A stretch of DNA of 22,338 bases from Acholeplasmataceae bacterium UBA4853 (GCA_002399815.1 DHEJ01000029.1:4248-26585); one strand, 5' to 3'; positions 7,685-15,314 are shown, counted from the first letter of the stretch. A program made the numbers and translations. Notes: generated by a model from the letters alone, not told the origin.

Positions 7685-9409
7685 ATGATATTTATTTTTC
7701 AGAAAATGGGCAAATACATTTGGAGTGTGGTTTTCTCATTAGTAATTAAAGCACTTGGTGCAATCACCGATTTATTATTACCCTTCCTACTTGCATATAT
7801 GATTGATGAGGTCTTATTAGTAGTTACACCGACAGACCATCTGATGTTATATTACATTGGTATATTAATGCTAGTGATTGCAATCCTGGGGTGGGTTTTT
7901 AATGTTTATGCAAACCGTTTGGCAGAAAAAACTGCTAGTAGTGCAGTTGCTGATGTTAGAGGAGAGTTGTTTTATAAGATTGAACATTTAAGTGCAAAGC
8001 ATGTCGATCAGATTACAACCACATCACTTATATCCAGAGTGACATCAGATACATATAATTTATATTCGATGATTGGTTCACTACAAAGATTAGGAATCAG
8101 AGCACCAATGTTATTAATAGGTGGGATTGTTATGGCGTTTTTTATGGACCCATTATTAACCTTAGTTATGGTTGCTTTATTACCATTTATTACTGTGATT
8201 GTTTGGTACTATACGAAAAAAGGTCGTCCTTTATATACAGATATTCAAGAACAAGTTGATAAACTCATTCGAACACTTAGAGAAAATATTACAGGTGTTA
8301 GGGTGATTAGAGCACTTTCAATGACGGATTATGAACAACAAAGATTTAGTAATGAAAATGCTAAAACTGTTAAAAAAGAAGTTAAAGCAACCATGACCAT
8401 GAATAAGATTAAACCTTTAATCGATATTGTTATGAATGTTGGTTTGGTTACTGTTTTAGTGTTTGGTGCATATAGAGTAGCAGAAGGTACAACCAAGGTC
8501 GGACAAATTTTAGCTTTAATTACTTACTTTACATTAATTTTAAATGCAATGACTTCTATCACAAGAATATTTATTCAAATCTCTCGCGCTAGTGCATCTG
8601 CAGGTAGAATATTAGAGGTATTAAATCTAGAAAGCACCATGTTAGATGGTACAGAAGAAATTATTAAATCAGATACACCACATGTAACATTTGATCATGT
8701 ATATTTTTCTTATCATGAAAAAGAGGATCATTTAGAAGATATTGATTTTAAACTATATGAAGGACAAACATTAGGTATTATTGGTTCAACAGGTAGTGGT
8801 AAAACTACTTTAATTAGTTTACTTATGCGTTTTTACGATCCTAAAAATGGTGCGATTAAGGTTTATGGACAAGATATTAGAACGCTAAAAAGAGATAGTT
8901 TAAGAAAACATATTGGACTTGTTTTACAAAATGACTTAGTTTTTTCTGAAACGATCTCGGAAAATATTTCTTTTTACCGAAAAGATGTGGATGAATTTGA
9001 AGTTGATTTAGCTAAAGAGATTGCTCAAGCAAGCTTTATTGATTCTATGCCTGATCAAAAAAACTATAAGATCTCACAAAGAGGTACGAATATTTCTGGT
9101 GGTCAAAGACAAAGAGTATTAATTGCTAGAGCGGTTGCTGGAAAACCTAAATTACTCATACTAGATGATGCCTCATCAGCACTTGATTATCAAACAGATC
9201 GTAATTTAAGGAAAGCTATTGAAAAACATTTAAAACAAACAACTAAAATTATTGTTGCTCAAAGAATTGCATCCATCAAAGATGCAGATTTAATCTTATA
9301 TATAGAAGATGGTAAGATTAAAGCTAAAGGTACACATGATGAACTGAAAAAGAGTAGCCCTGAATACCAAGTATTAGTTGAACATCAATTAGGGGAGGAG
9401 GCATTATGA
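7685..9409 (+). CDS. ABC exporter half-transporter, subunit with degenerate catalytic site
   Basis: A 574-residue type IV ABC exporter subunit: a six-helix membrane domain (about 12-300) followed by an ATPase domain (about 335-570). Walker A GSTGSGKTT is at 367-375 and a canonical signature NISGGQ at 469-474. The Walker B motif ends LLILDD (490-495), with Asp495 in place of the catalytic glutamate, and the H-loop histidine is Gln526 (VAQRIAS). These are the hallmarks of the degenerate partner in heterodimeric exporters such as LmrC, BmrC and TM287. Its intact signature completes the active site formed with the next protein. The two genes overlap by ATGA, favouring 1:1 assembly. The substrate could be drugs, lipids or peptides; no peptidase domain is present. 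The start is chosen by AGAGG at 7673-7677. Confidence 0.92.
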   Translation: MIFIFQKMGKYIWSVVFSLVIKALGAITDLLLPFLLAYMIDEVLLVVTPTDHLMLYYIGILMLVIAILGWVFNVYANRLAEKTASSAVADVRGELFYKIEHLSAKHVDQITTTSLISRVTSDTYNLYSMIGSLQRLGIRAPMLLIGGIVMAFFMDPLLTLVMVALLPFITVIVWYYTKKGRPLYTDIQEQVDKLIRTLRENITGVRVIRALSMTDYEQQRFSNENAKTVKKEVKATMTMNKIKPLIDIVMNVGLVTVLVFGAYRVAEGTTKVGQILALITYFTLILNAMTSITRIFIQISRASASAGRILEVLNLESTMLDGTEEIIKSDTPHVTFDHVYFSYHEKEDHLEDIDFKLYEGQTLGIIGSTGSGKTTLISLLMRFYDPKNGAIKVYGQDIRTLKRDSLRKHIGLVLQNDLVFSETISENISFYRKDVDEFEVDLAKEIAQASFIDSMPDQKNYKISQRGTNISGGQRQRVLIARAVAGKPKLLILDDASSALDYQTDRNLRKAIEKHLKQTTKIIVAQRIASIKDADLILYIEDGKIKAKGTHDELKKSSPEYQVLVEHQLGEEAL

Positions 9410-11208
9410 ATCGATTCTCTCCAAGTAAAGGACCATCCAATAGAAATGATGGTTCACAAAAACCAATGAATAAAAGATTGGCGTTATCAAGATTATGGTA
9501 CTATTTATCTTATTATAAGAAAAGATTAATAGTAGGCATTATTTTAACCATACTTTCAAATGCACTGTCTTTAGTTGGACCTTATTTAACAGGTCAAATG
9601 ATTAATGAAATGGCAGTGGTTAAAGATGGTTTAGCAATTAACTTTAATCAAATCTTTTTATTAGCCATACTAATGATTTCGTTTTATTTAGTTTCAGCAA
9701 TCATGAATTACTTTTTATCGGTAGCACTAGTTAAGATGTCTCAGAGTGTTGTTTATAAACTTAGAACTGATTTATTTAATAAAATGACAAAGATTCAAGT
9801 AAATTACTTTGATAGCACACAAACAGGGGATATTATTTCTCGAATGAGTTATGATATTGATACCATTTCCACTTCATTATCAGCCGATTTAATGAATATG
9901 ATCACATCAACCATAACCATTGTTGTATCGTTTGTTATGATGATTATTGTCTCACCATTATTACTTTTGATTTACTTTATTACGATACCATTATCCTTTA
10001 TCATTACCGCTTTATTATCTAAAATTATTAAGAGAAAACTTAGAATTAGAAATACACAATTAGGTGTTTTAAATGGATATGCTGAAGAAATGATTTCGGC
10101 TCAAAAAACTATTCAGTCATATGTTCAAGAAGAAACTGTATTTGAAAGATTTGAAGCACATAATCAAGATGCAGCTAAAAAGAGTTATGAAGCTGGATAT
10201 TTTACAACAATGAATGGACCATCAGTATTATTTATTAATAACTTTGGGACAGCATTAGTTGGAACTGCTGGTGCAATATTAGTAGTTTTTGGTAGTTTAA
10301 TGATTGGTGATTTGTCAGCATTCATGTTATACTCTAAACGCTTTTCAGGTCCAATTAATCAATTAAGTAATTTAGTTTCTGATTTGCAATCGGCATTAGC
10401 AGCAGCAGAACGGATTTTCTATGTTTTAGATAAAGATGATGAAAAAGCAGATTTAATCGATGCAAAAACAGAAGGTATTAAAGAGGGTCTAATAGAGTTT
10501 AAAAATGTCAGCTTTGGATATTTTGAAAATCAAATGGTTTTAAAGAATGTTTCTTTTGAAGCCAAACCAAACCAAACAATCGCAATTGTTGGTGAAACTG
10601 GTGCAGGGAAAACAACATTAGTGAATCTACTTATGCGTTATTATGAGGTTAATAGTGGAGAAATTTTACTAGATAACTTACCAATAGAAAAATATCAAAG
10701 AGCGTACTATCGTAAAGCATATACAATGGTTCTTCAAGATACATGGATCTTTAGAGGTACGGTATTTGAAAACATTAAATATGGTAATGGTGATGTCACA
10801 TTAGAACAAGTTATTGAAGCGGCTAAAAAGGCTAGAATTCATCACTATATTTCACATTTACCTGATGGTTATGATACGATTTTATCTGATGATGGAATCA
10901 ATATATCAAAAGGTCAAAAGCAGTTAATCGTTATTGCAAGAGCTATGTTATCTAATGCACAAATCTTAATTCTTGATGAGGCAACTTCAAATGTTGATAC
11001 GAATACGGAAGTTAATATTCAAGAAGCAATGAAAGCACTTGTTAAAAACAAAACTTCATTTGTTATTGCACATAGGTTATCGACAATTAAAAATGCTGAT
11101 TTAATCTTATTGATGAGTCAAGGAAACATTGTTGAACAAGGTACACATAAAGAATTAATGGATAAAAAGGGACAATATTATAATCTATTTATGTCGCAAT
11201 TCTCTTAA
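9406..11208 (+). CDS. ABC exporter half-transporter, subunit with the competent catalytic site
   Basis: A 600-residue partner of the preceding subunit, with a polar N-terminal tail (1-27), six membrane helices (about 40-310) and an ATPase domain (about 363-595). Walker A GETGAGKTT is at 396-404, Walker B LILDEA at 521-526 with the catalytic Glu525, and the switch His556 is in IAHRLST. Its signature motif is altered to NISKGQ (499-504). It therefore supplies the ATP-hydrolysing half of one consensus site, while its degenerate signature faces the non-catalytic half of the partner, as in LmrD, BmrD and TM288. The start has a strong GGAGGAGG site inside the end of the previous gene. No clear terminator follows before the infC promoter. 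Confidence 0.93.
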   Translation: MNRFSPSKGPSNRNDGSQKPMNKRLALSRLWYYLSYYKKRLIVGIILTILSNALSLVGPYLTGQMINEMAVVKDGLAINFNQIFLLAILMISFYLVSAIMNYFLSVALVKMSQSVVYKLRTDLFNKMTKIQVNYFDSTQTGDIISRMSYDIDTISTSLSADLMNMITSTITIVVSFVMMIIVSPLLLLIYFITIPLSFIITALLSKIIKRKLRIRNTQLGVLNGYAEEMISAQKTIQSYVQEETVFERFEAHNQDAAKKSYEAGYFTTMNGPSVLFINNFGTALVGTAGAILVVFGSLMIGDLSAFMLYSKRFSGPINQLSNLVSDLQSALAAAERIFYVLDKDDEKADLIDAKTEGIKEGLIEFKNVSFGYFENQMVLKNVSFEAKPNQTIAIVGETGAGKTTLVNLLMRYYEVNSGEILLDNLPIEKYQRAYYRKAYTMVLQDTWIFRGTVFENIKYGNGDVTLEQVIEAAKKARIHHYISHLPDGYDTILSDDGINISKGQKQLIVIARAMLSNAQILILDEATSNVDTNTEVNIQEAMKALVKNKTSFVIAHRLSTIKNADLILLMSQGNIVEQGTHKELMDKKGQYYNLFMSQFS

Positions 11209-11232
11209 TTGTGTTATTAATGAATTTAATGG

Positions 11233-11261
11233 TTGACAAAAAGAGGCATATTGCATATAAT
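11233..11261 (+). promoter_or_regulatory. Consensus promoter of the infC-rpmI-rplT operon
   Basis: A perfect TTGACA (11233-11238), a 17-base spacer and a perfect TATAAT (11256-11261). Transcription should start near 11268, giving a leader of about 165 bases before the infC start. It is the strongest match to the vegetative sigma consensus in the window, suiting a ribosomal-protein operon. Confidence 0.9.
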
Positions 11262-11267
11262 ATCTTT

Positions 11268-11400
11268 GGTAATATTGTGAAAAGAAGAGATACCCTCTCA
11301 CCTGATGGTCCTATCCTTGGGTAAAAAGCACACTAAACATTTCTAACGATCTTGAATTTAGTGCTAAGTGGGTATATTAATTTATACCCACTTTTTCATT
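11268..11400 (+). promoter_or_regulatory. Structured attenuator leader of infC-rpmI-rplT (L20-leader type)
   Basis: The untranslated leader holds several helices and ends in a strong terminator: AAGTGGGTATA (11366-11376) pairs with TATACCCACTT (11383-11393), followed by a T-rich tract, all before infC. Upstream are CACTAAA (11332-11338)/TTTAGTG (11357-11363) and GAGA (11288-11291)/TCTC (11297-11300). Alternative partners exist: TACCC at 11292-11296 can pair with GGGTA at 11320-11324 or with the terminator 5' arm, and GGGTA at 11320-11324 can pair with the terminator 3' arm. In Firmicutes L20 represses this operon by binding an rRNA-like leader and promoting termination; the position and design fit that mechanism. 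I assign the class by context, not by a full consensus match. Confidence 0.75.
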
Positions 11401-11424
11401 TTTTTACCAAAAAAATAGAGAGGA

Positions 11425-11444
11425 GTGGTTAAATATAAAACCAC
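11425..11444 (+). promoter_or_regulatory. Hairpin presenting the infC start codon in its loop
   Basis: GTGGTT (11425-11430) pairs perfectly with AACCAC (11439-11444). The eight-base loop contains the proposed AUA start codon (11435-11437), and the 5' arm overlaps the end of the ribosome site AGGAGTGG (11421-11428). A second perfect palindrome, TGGGTTTAAACCCA (11452-11465), follows inside the coding sequence. Confidence 0.6.
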
Positions 11445-11989
11445 AAAGAACTGGGTTTAAACCCACACAAAATTCTGATTTAGTGAATGAGTTATTACCA
11501 AATGGTCAATTTTTAGTTATTGATGATGAAGGTAATAAATTAGGACTTTTCGATCGTAAACAAGCATTAGCGATTGCAAATGATCGTGGATTTGATATCT
11601 TAGTTGTTTCACCTGCTGAAGCAAAACCTATGGTAGCAAAACTAGTTGATTATTCTAAATATCGTTTCGATCAACAAAAGAAAGTCAAAGAAATGAAAAA
11701 GAATCAACAGATTGTTAAAATCAAGGAGATTAAATTATCTCCAACAATTGATAAACATGATTTTGATACGAAATTAAAAAATGCTCAGAAGTTTATTAAT
11801 TCTGGAGATAAAGTGAAAATCACATTACGTTTTAGAGGACGTATGATTACACACAAAGATATTGGGTTAGAACAAGTGAACAAATTCATTAGTTTATTAC
11901 AAAATATCGTCGTAGAAGCACAACCAAAATTAGAAGGTATGACACTAATTGGTGTTGTAACACCTAAGAAAGATGAAAGAGGACAATAA
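11435..11989 (+). CDS. infC: Translation initiation factor IF-3, apparent AUA start
   Basis: IF-3 binds the 30S subunit, prevents 50S joining and checks the start codon. The protein shows the family landmarks VIDDEGNKLG, the basic linker KKVKEMKKNQ, the C-domain motif IKEIKLSPTID and FRGRMITHKDIG. The first ATG/GTG/TTG-type start in frame is GTG 11483, but it encodes the Val of the conserved DLVNE segment, so the protein must start earlier. The only well-placed initiator after the strong ribosome site AGAGGAGTGG is ATA at 11435, 9 bases from AGGAG, giving 184 residues beginning with KPQRTGFKP after the initiator. IF-3 genes are known for non-AUG starts (AUU in Escherichia coli) that allow autoregulation. 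The start codon lies in a hairpin loop. It is the first gene of the infC-rpmI-rplT operon. Confidence 0.93.
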   Translation: MKPQRTGFKPTQNSDLVNELLPNGQFLVIDDEGNKLGLFDRKQALAIANDRGFDILVVSPAEAKPMVAKLVDYSKYRFDQQKKVKEMKKNQQIVKIKEIKLSPTIDKHDFDTKLKNAQKFINSGDKVKITLRFRGRMITHKDIGLEQVNKFISLLQNIVVEAQPKLEGMTLIGVVTPKKDERGQ

Positions 11990-11990
11990 C

Positions 11991-12191
11991 ATGCCAAAAC
12001 AAAAAACGCATAGCGGATTAAAAAAGCGTATTAAAGTTACTGGAACAGGTAAATTAATGCGTCATAAAGCATATTCAAACCATTTAGCAGGATCAAAAAC
12101 AACAAAACAAAATAGACAATTAGCTGGAGAAACGACAGTACATGCAACTGATGTAAAACGTATCAAACGCTTAATTGCTAACTTAAAGTAA
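11991..12191 (+). CDS. rpmI: 50S ribosomal protein L35
   Basis: A 66-residue basic protein beginning MPKQKTHSGLKKRIKVTGTG, the typical L35 start, and ending DVKRIKRLIANL plus Lys. It is a structural protein of the large subunit. The frame is also open from an ATG at 11973 inside the end of infC, but the L35 family begins at MPKxKTH, and the ribosome site AAAGAGGA (11976-11983) serves 11991. The gene starts one base after the infC stop and its own stop overlaps the Shine-Dalgarno sequence of rplT, so all three genes are tightly coupled. Confidence 0.97.
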   Translation: MPKQKTHSGLKKRIKVTGTGKLMRHKAYSNHLAGSKTTKQNRQLAGETTVHATDVKRIKRLIANLK

Positions 12192-12205
12192 GGAGGAACT
12201 AGAAC

Positions 12206-12838
12206 ATGGCTAGAGTAAAAGGCGGAATCGTAACTCGCAAAAGACGTAAAAAAATATTAAAATTAGCAGAAGGATATTTTGGTTCCAAACATACATTATA
12301 TCGTACAGCTAGAGAACAAGTAATGCATTCATTAATGTATGCATACCGTGACAGAAGACAAAACAAGAGAAACTTTAGAAGATTATGGATTTCACGTATT
12401 AATGCAGCTGCTGTTGCAAACGGATTTAAATATTCTAAATTAGTACATGGATTATCCTTAGCAAACGTTCAATTAAACAGAAAAGTTTTAGCTGATTTAG
12501 CAGTAAGTGAACCAGCATTATTTACATCATATGTTGAACTTGCAAAAGATGCAGTTGCAAACCCAAACAAATATAGCAAACCAGTAGTTGCTGCTAAGGT
12601 AGTTGAAAAAGCTCCTAAAGCTGCTGCTAAAGTAGAAGTTGCTCAAAAAGGTATGGTTAAACAATCATTACCATTAACTGCAGAAGCATTAAAAGATGCT
12701 GAAGCAAGTTTAAGTGCTTTATTAGTAGCAGATTTAAAACAAGTTGCTGTAACTGAAGAAATTGCTAATGCAAAATCACTAAAAAAAGCTGAATTAGTTC
12801 AAGCTTTAGCACAACTTGGATACAAGTTTGTTGCGTAA
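12206..12838 (+). CDS. rplT: 50S ribosomal protein L20 with long C-terminal extension
   Basis: Residues 1 to about 118 are a normal L20: MARVKGGIVTRKRRKKILKL, the basic N-terminal arm that inserts into 23S rRNA, RQNKRNFRRLWISRINAA at 51-68, and the globular domain that can also bind the operon leader. L20 normally ends near here. This protein continues for about 90 more residues: an Ala/Lys/Val-rich linker (about 125-150), then LTAEALKDAEASLSALLVADL and LKKAELVQALAQLGYKF (about 157-208). The last part has the pattern of a Rho-N or SAP-like helix-extended-loop-helix module, which in other proteins binds nucleic acid. That match is by eye and tentative. The ribosome site AAGGAGG is strong. An intrinsic terminator follows. 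Confidence 0.95.
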   Translation: MARVKGGIVTRKRRKKILKLAEGYFGSKHTLYRTAREQVMHSLMYAYRDRRQNKRNFRRLWISRINAAAVANGFKYSKLVHGLSLANVQLNRKVLADLAVSEPALFTSYVELAKDAVANPNKYSKPVVAAKVVEKAPKAAAKVEVAQKGMVKQSLPLTAEALKDAEASLSALLVADLKQVAVTEEIANAKSLKKAELVQALAQLGYKFVA

Positions 12839-12863
12839 GTAATAATTTATAAATGATATGTCT

Positions 12864-12889
12864 AAAAGGTGGCTTAACAGCCACTTTTT
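12864..12889 (+). terminator. Intrinsic terminator of the infC-rpmI-rplT operon
   Basis: GTGGCT (12869-12874) pairs with AGCCAC (12879-12884) around the tetraloop TAAC. The stem extends through a G-T pair into the flanking A run (12864-12867) and T run (12885-12890). Confidence 0.93.
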
Positions 12890-12898
12890 TGTTATAAT
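12890..12898 (+). promoter_or_regulatory. Extended -10 promoter directly after the terminator U-tract
   Basis: TGTTATAAT matches the extended -10 consensus TGnTATAAT exactly. It begins at the last T of the rplT terminator; the -35 position (12870-12875, TGGCTT) has little match. It probably drives the membrane protein gene at 12931 and galU. Confidence 0.65.
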
Positions 12899-12930
12899 AT
12901 AGTTATGATTTGACTTAAGAAAGGCATGCA

Positions 12931-14406
12931 ATGAAGAAAAGATTAATCATTAGTGCAATATTAATTTTAATTTTAATGGTGTCTTTTTCTTTAGTCTTTC
13001 CACTCATGGATTTGGACTATTCAATCATTTATACAGTTTTTGCTACGATTGGAATTGTTTTATTAACACTGTATTTATTTAGTGGTATTGCGAAGTTTGT
13101 AGTGGTCTTATGTTATTCGACTGCAATTATAGGATCGTTAATTTTATGGCCAGATTATCAGCAACCAATTATTGTTATAGGTTCGTTATTAATTATCTTA
13201 AATCCATTAGCAAATATAGAATTATGGATTGAAAATAAATTTCTTGATGAGGATACTTTACCTTTAAGAATATCTATAAGAGGTAAATACTGGCCGTTTT
13301 ATTTATATCGTCAAGAAATGAAAAACTATATTAGATTACCTCAAACTAAAAAACTATATACTAATGTGTTATATTTAAGAACAAGACAGGTTATAACCTT
13401 ATTGTTATTATTTGCAGCTATTTACTTATTTATTAACGAATTAAAAAATATTTATATTGATTTACAAAACTATAATTTATATCAAATATTTACTTTTTAT
13501 GGTGTGATCACACTATTTGTTGTTACATTTATTTTATATAAGAATGGTTTTACAGCAATGTTTAAAGCTGCTATTATGTTTATTTTTATCCCTGTTATTT
13601 ATGCAACCTGGTTATTACCTATTTCTGTTGTATCTAAAATTATTATGACATCGGTGGTTGTTTTACTTGGCATTGCTGATATCATTTTTGAAAAGATTTC
13701 ATCTTTACATAGAGTAGCGTATCATGCATATAAATATTATGATCCAGCAGATTTAAGATATGTTTATGCAAATGAATTTTATGAACCATTTGTTTATAAT
13801 GAAACCTATAATATTGTTGGAGTATATACATTTGCAGTTCACATTAATGAATTTCATAAATTCTTTAATGAAGTATTGATTTATTCAAACCGTAAGCATT
13901 TTATGATTACCGCTTATACATACAATGGTAAAGAAATTGTTTTATACACTGAGTTTTATCATAAACATGCTAAAAGAGCACAACGTTTTATTACATTTTT
14001 AGAAACAACTTTTAAAACTAAAGTCAAAGAACAGATAGTCTATGACCGTAGTAAACAAATATATGAACAAACTTTTTTCCATAAAACAGAGTATATTGTT
14101 GCAAGAGCTTTATCACTAGCTAATCTATTAGATGAACTGGATATCCAAAACAGAGATATCATTATATCAGTCATATTTTCTTTTAGAAATTTAGATGATA
14201 TCTTATCATTCTCAAAACATTATTATATCGTTAGAATGGAAGAATTAGATGATACAGAGTACTATGCAGCAAAAGTGTCGGTTAAAACAACAAATTCCAA
14301 GTTTTCAATCGAACAAAAAGTAAGAGATATTTTATTAAATGCTTTAATTTACCGAGCAAACTATGTCAGAATTTTAGTATATTATGAAGGAGATAATAAG
14401 AAATGA
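12931..14406 (+). CDS. Polytopic membrane protein of unknown function
   Basis: A 491-residue protein. The first part is strongly hydrophobic, with probable membrane helices near 4-24, 32-52, 54-72, 76-96, 155-172, 184-201 and 206-250 (the last stretch may be two). Residues from about 255 to the end form a soluble, Tyr-rich, mixed alpha/beta domain with charged segments such as YHKHAKRAQRF. No family motif is recognised. Its stop overlaps the galU start in an ATGA junction, and one extended -10 promoter serves both, so a role in cell-envelope sugar or glycolipid handling is a reasonable guess based only on context. The ribosome site AAAGG is modest; a closer ATG at 12926 is out of frame. Confidence 0.75.
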   Translation: MKKRLIISAILILILMVSFSLVFPLMDLDYSIIYTVFATIGIVLLTLYLFSGIAKFVVVLCYSTAIIGSLILWPDYQQPIIVIGSLLIILNPLANIELWIENKFLDEDTLPLRISIRGKYWPFYLYRQEMKNYIRLPQTKKLYTNVLYLRTRQVITLLLLFAAIYLFINELKNIYIDLQNYNLYQIFTFYGVITLFVVTFILYKNGFTAMFKAAIMFIFIPVIYATWLLPISVVSKIIMTSVVVLLGIADIIFEKISSLHRVAYHAYKYYDPADLRYVYANEFYEPFVYNETYNIVGVYTFAVHINEFHKFFNEVLIYSNRKHFMITAYTYNGKEIVLYTEFYHKHAKRAQRFITFLETTFKTKVKEQIVYDRSKQIYEQTFFHKTEYIVARALSLANLLDELDIQNRDIIISVIFSFRNLDDILSFSKHYYIVRMEELDDTEYYAAKVSVKTTNSKFSIEQKVRDILLNALIYRANYVRILVYYEGDNKK

Positions 14407-15269
14407 TAAAAAAAGCAGTAATTCCAGCAGCAGGATGGGGAACAAGATTTTTACCGATTACTAAAGCTGTACCAAAAGAGATGTTACCGATTATTGATAA
14501 ACCTGCACTATCATATATTGTTGAAGAAGCAGCAAAATCAGGTATTGAAGAAATATTGATTATTATTTCATCAAATAAAGGTGCTATTCAGTCCTACTTT
14601 GAAAATAACCTAAACTTAGAAGTCTTTTTACAAAGTAAACAAAAACAACAAGAAATTATGCAAATTAGAAATACTTCTTTTGGTGCAAAAATATTTTATA
14701 CCATTCAAGAAGAACAGTTAGGATTAGGTCATGCTGTGTTACAAGCTGAACGATTTGTTAATGGTGAATCTTTTGCAGTATTACTAGGTGATGATGTGTA
14801 TGTATCTGAACCTGTGCCTGCTTTAAAACAACTCATTGACGCATATGATAAGCGTCAATCAACTATTTTAGGAACACTTGAAGTACCAGATTCAGATACT
14901 AAGCTTTATGGTATTTGTATCCCTAAAGAAAATAGTCATAAACCAATTGTTGAACTTAAAGGTGTTGTTGAAAAACCCCAAGGTAAAGCACCGAGTAATT
15001 CAGCTATTTCAGGCAGATATATTTTAACGCCTGAAATATTTGATTTGTTAAAAAATCAAACAAGAGGTGCTGGTGGAGAGATTCAATTAACCGATTCCAT
15101 TTTAAGATTGATGGATACTCAAAAGGTTTATTCACTGGATATGAAGGGTAAAAGATATGATATTGGATCAAAAATTGGTTATATTGAATCCATCGTTGAT
15201 TTTGCTTTAAGCCGCGAAGATATGAAGGAAGAAGTTCAAGCTTTACTGGACAAAAAGTTTAAAAAATAA
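14403..15269 (+). CDS. galU: UTP--glucose-1-phosphate uridylyltransferase
   Basis: A 288-residue nucleotidyltransferase making UDP-glucose from UTP and glucose-1-phosphate. Motifs run in the usual order: nucleotide-binding AAGWGTRFLPITKAVPKEML (9-28), substrate loop EEQLGLGHAVL (103-113), metal-binding LGDD (128-131), VEKP (189-192), GRYIL (204-208) and GGEIQLTD (224-231). The length is typical. The ribosome site AAGGAGAT lies in the end of the preceding gene, and the start overlaps its stop by ATGA. UDP-glucose is the donor for the glucosyl-diacylglycerols typical of Acholeplasma membranes; the phosphohexomutase at 3332 could supply the glucose-1-phosphate. No clear terminator separates it from the promoter of the structured RNA that follows. 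Confidence 0.96.
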   Translation: MIKKAVIPAAGWGTRFLPITKAVPKEMLPIIDKPALSYIVEEAAKSGIEEILIIISSNKGAIQSYFENNLNLEVFLQSKQKQQEIMQIRNTSFGAKIFYTIQEEQLGLGHAVLQAERFVNGESFAVLLGDDVYVSEPVPALKQLIDAYDKRQSTILGTLEVPDSDTKLYGICIPKENSHKPIVELKGVVEKPQGKAPSNSAISGRYILTPEIFDLLKNQTRGAGGEIQLTDSILRLMDTQKVYSLDMKGKRYDIGSKIGYIESIVDFALSREDMKEEVQALLDKKFKK

Positions 15270-15279
15270 GTCTCTTTGA

Positions 15280-15308
15280 TTGACAATTTAAGCATTTTGA
15301 TGTAAATT
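15280..15308 (+). promoter_or_regulatory. Promoter of the structured RNA
   Basis: TTGACA (15280-15285), a 17-base spacer and TAAATT (15303-15308), with TG immediately before the -10. It predicts transcription from about 15315, exactly at the 5' strand of the closing helix of the RNA. Confidence 0.75.
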
Positions 15309-15314
15309 AAAAGT

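Noticed and set aside
11209..11232. Terminator after the ABC exporter genes
   Set aside because: The AT-rich bases show only short imperfect repeats and no GC stem with a T run; termination may occur elsewhere or transcripts may read into the infC leader.
11483..11989. infC starting at GTG 11483 (168 residues)
   Set aside because: This GTG encodes the valine of the conserved IF-3 DLVNE segment and has no ribosome site; a strong ribosome site at 11421-11428 points to ATA 11435.
11973..11990. Longer L35 starting at ATG 11973
   Set aside because: L35 proteins begin MPKxKTH; the ATG at 11991 gives exactly that and has a properly spaced ribosome site. The six extra codons lie in the end of infC.
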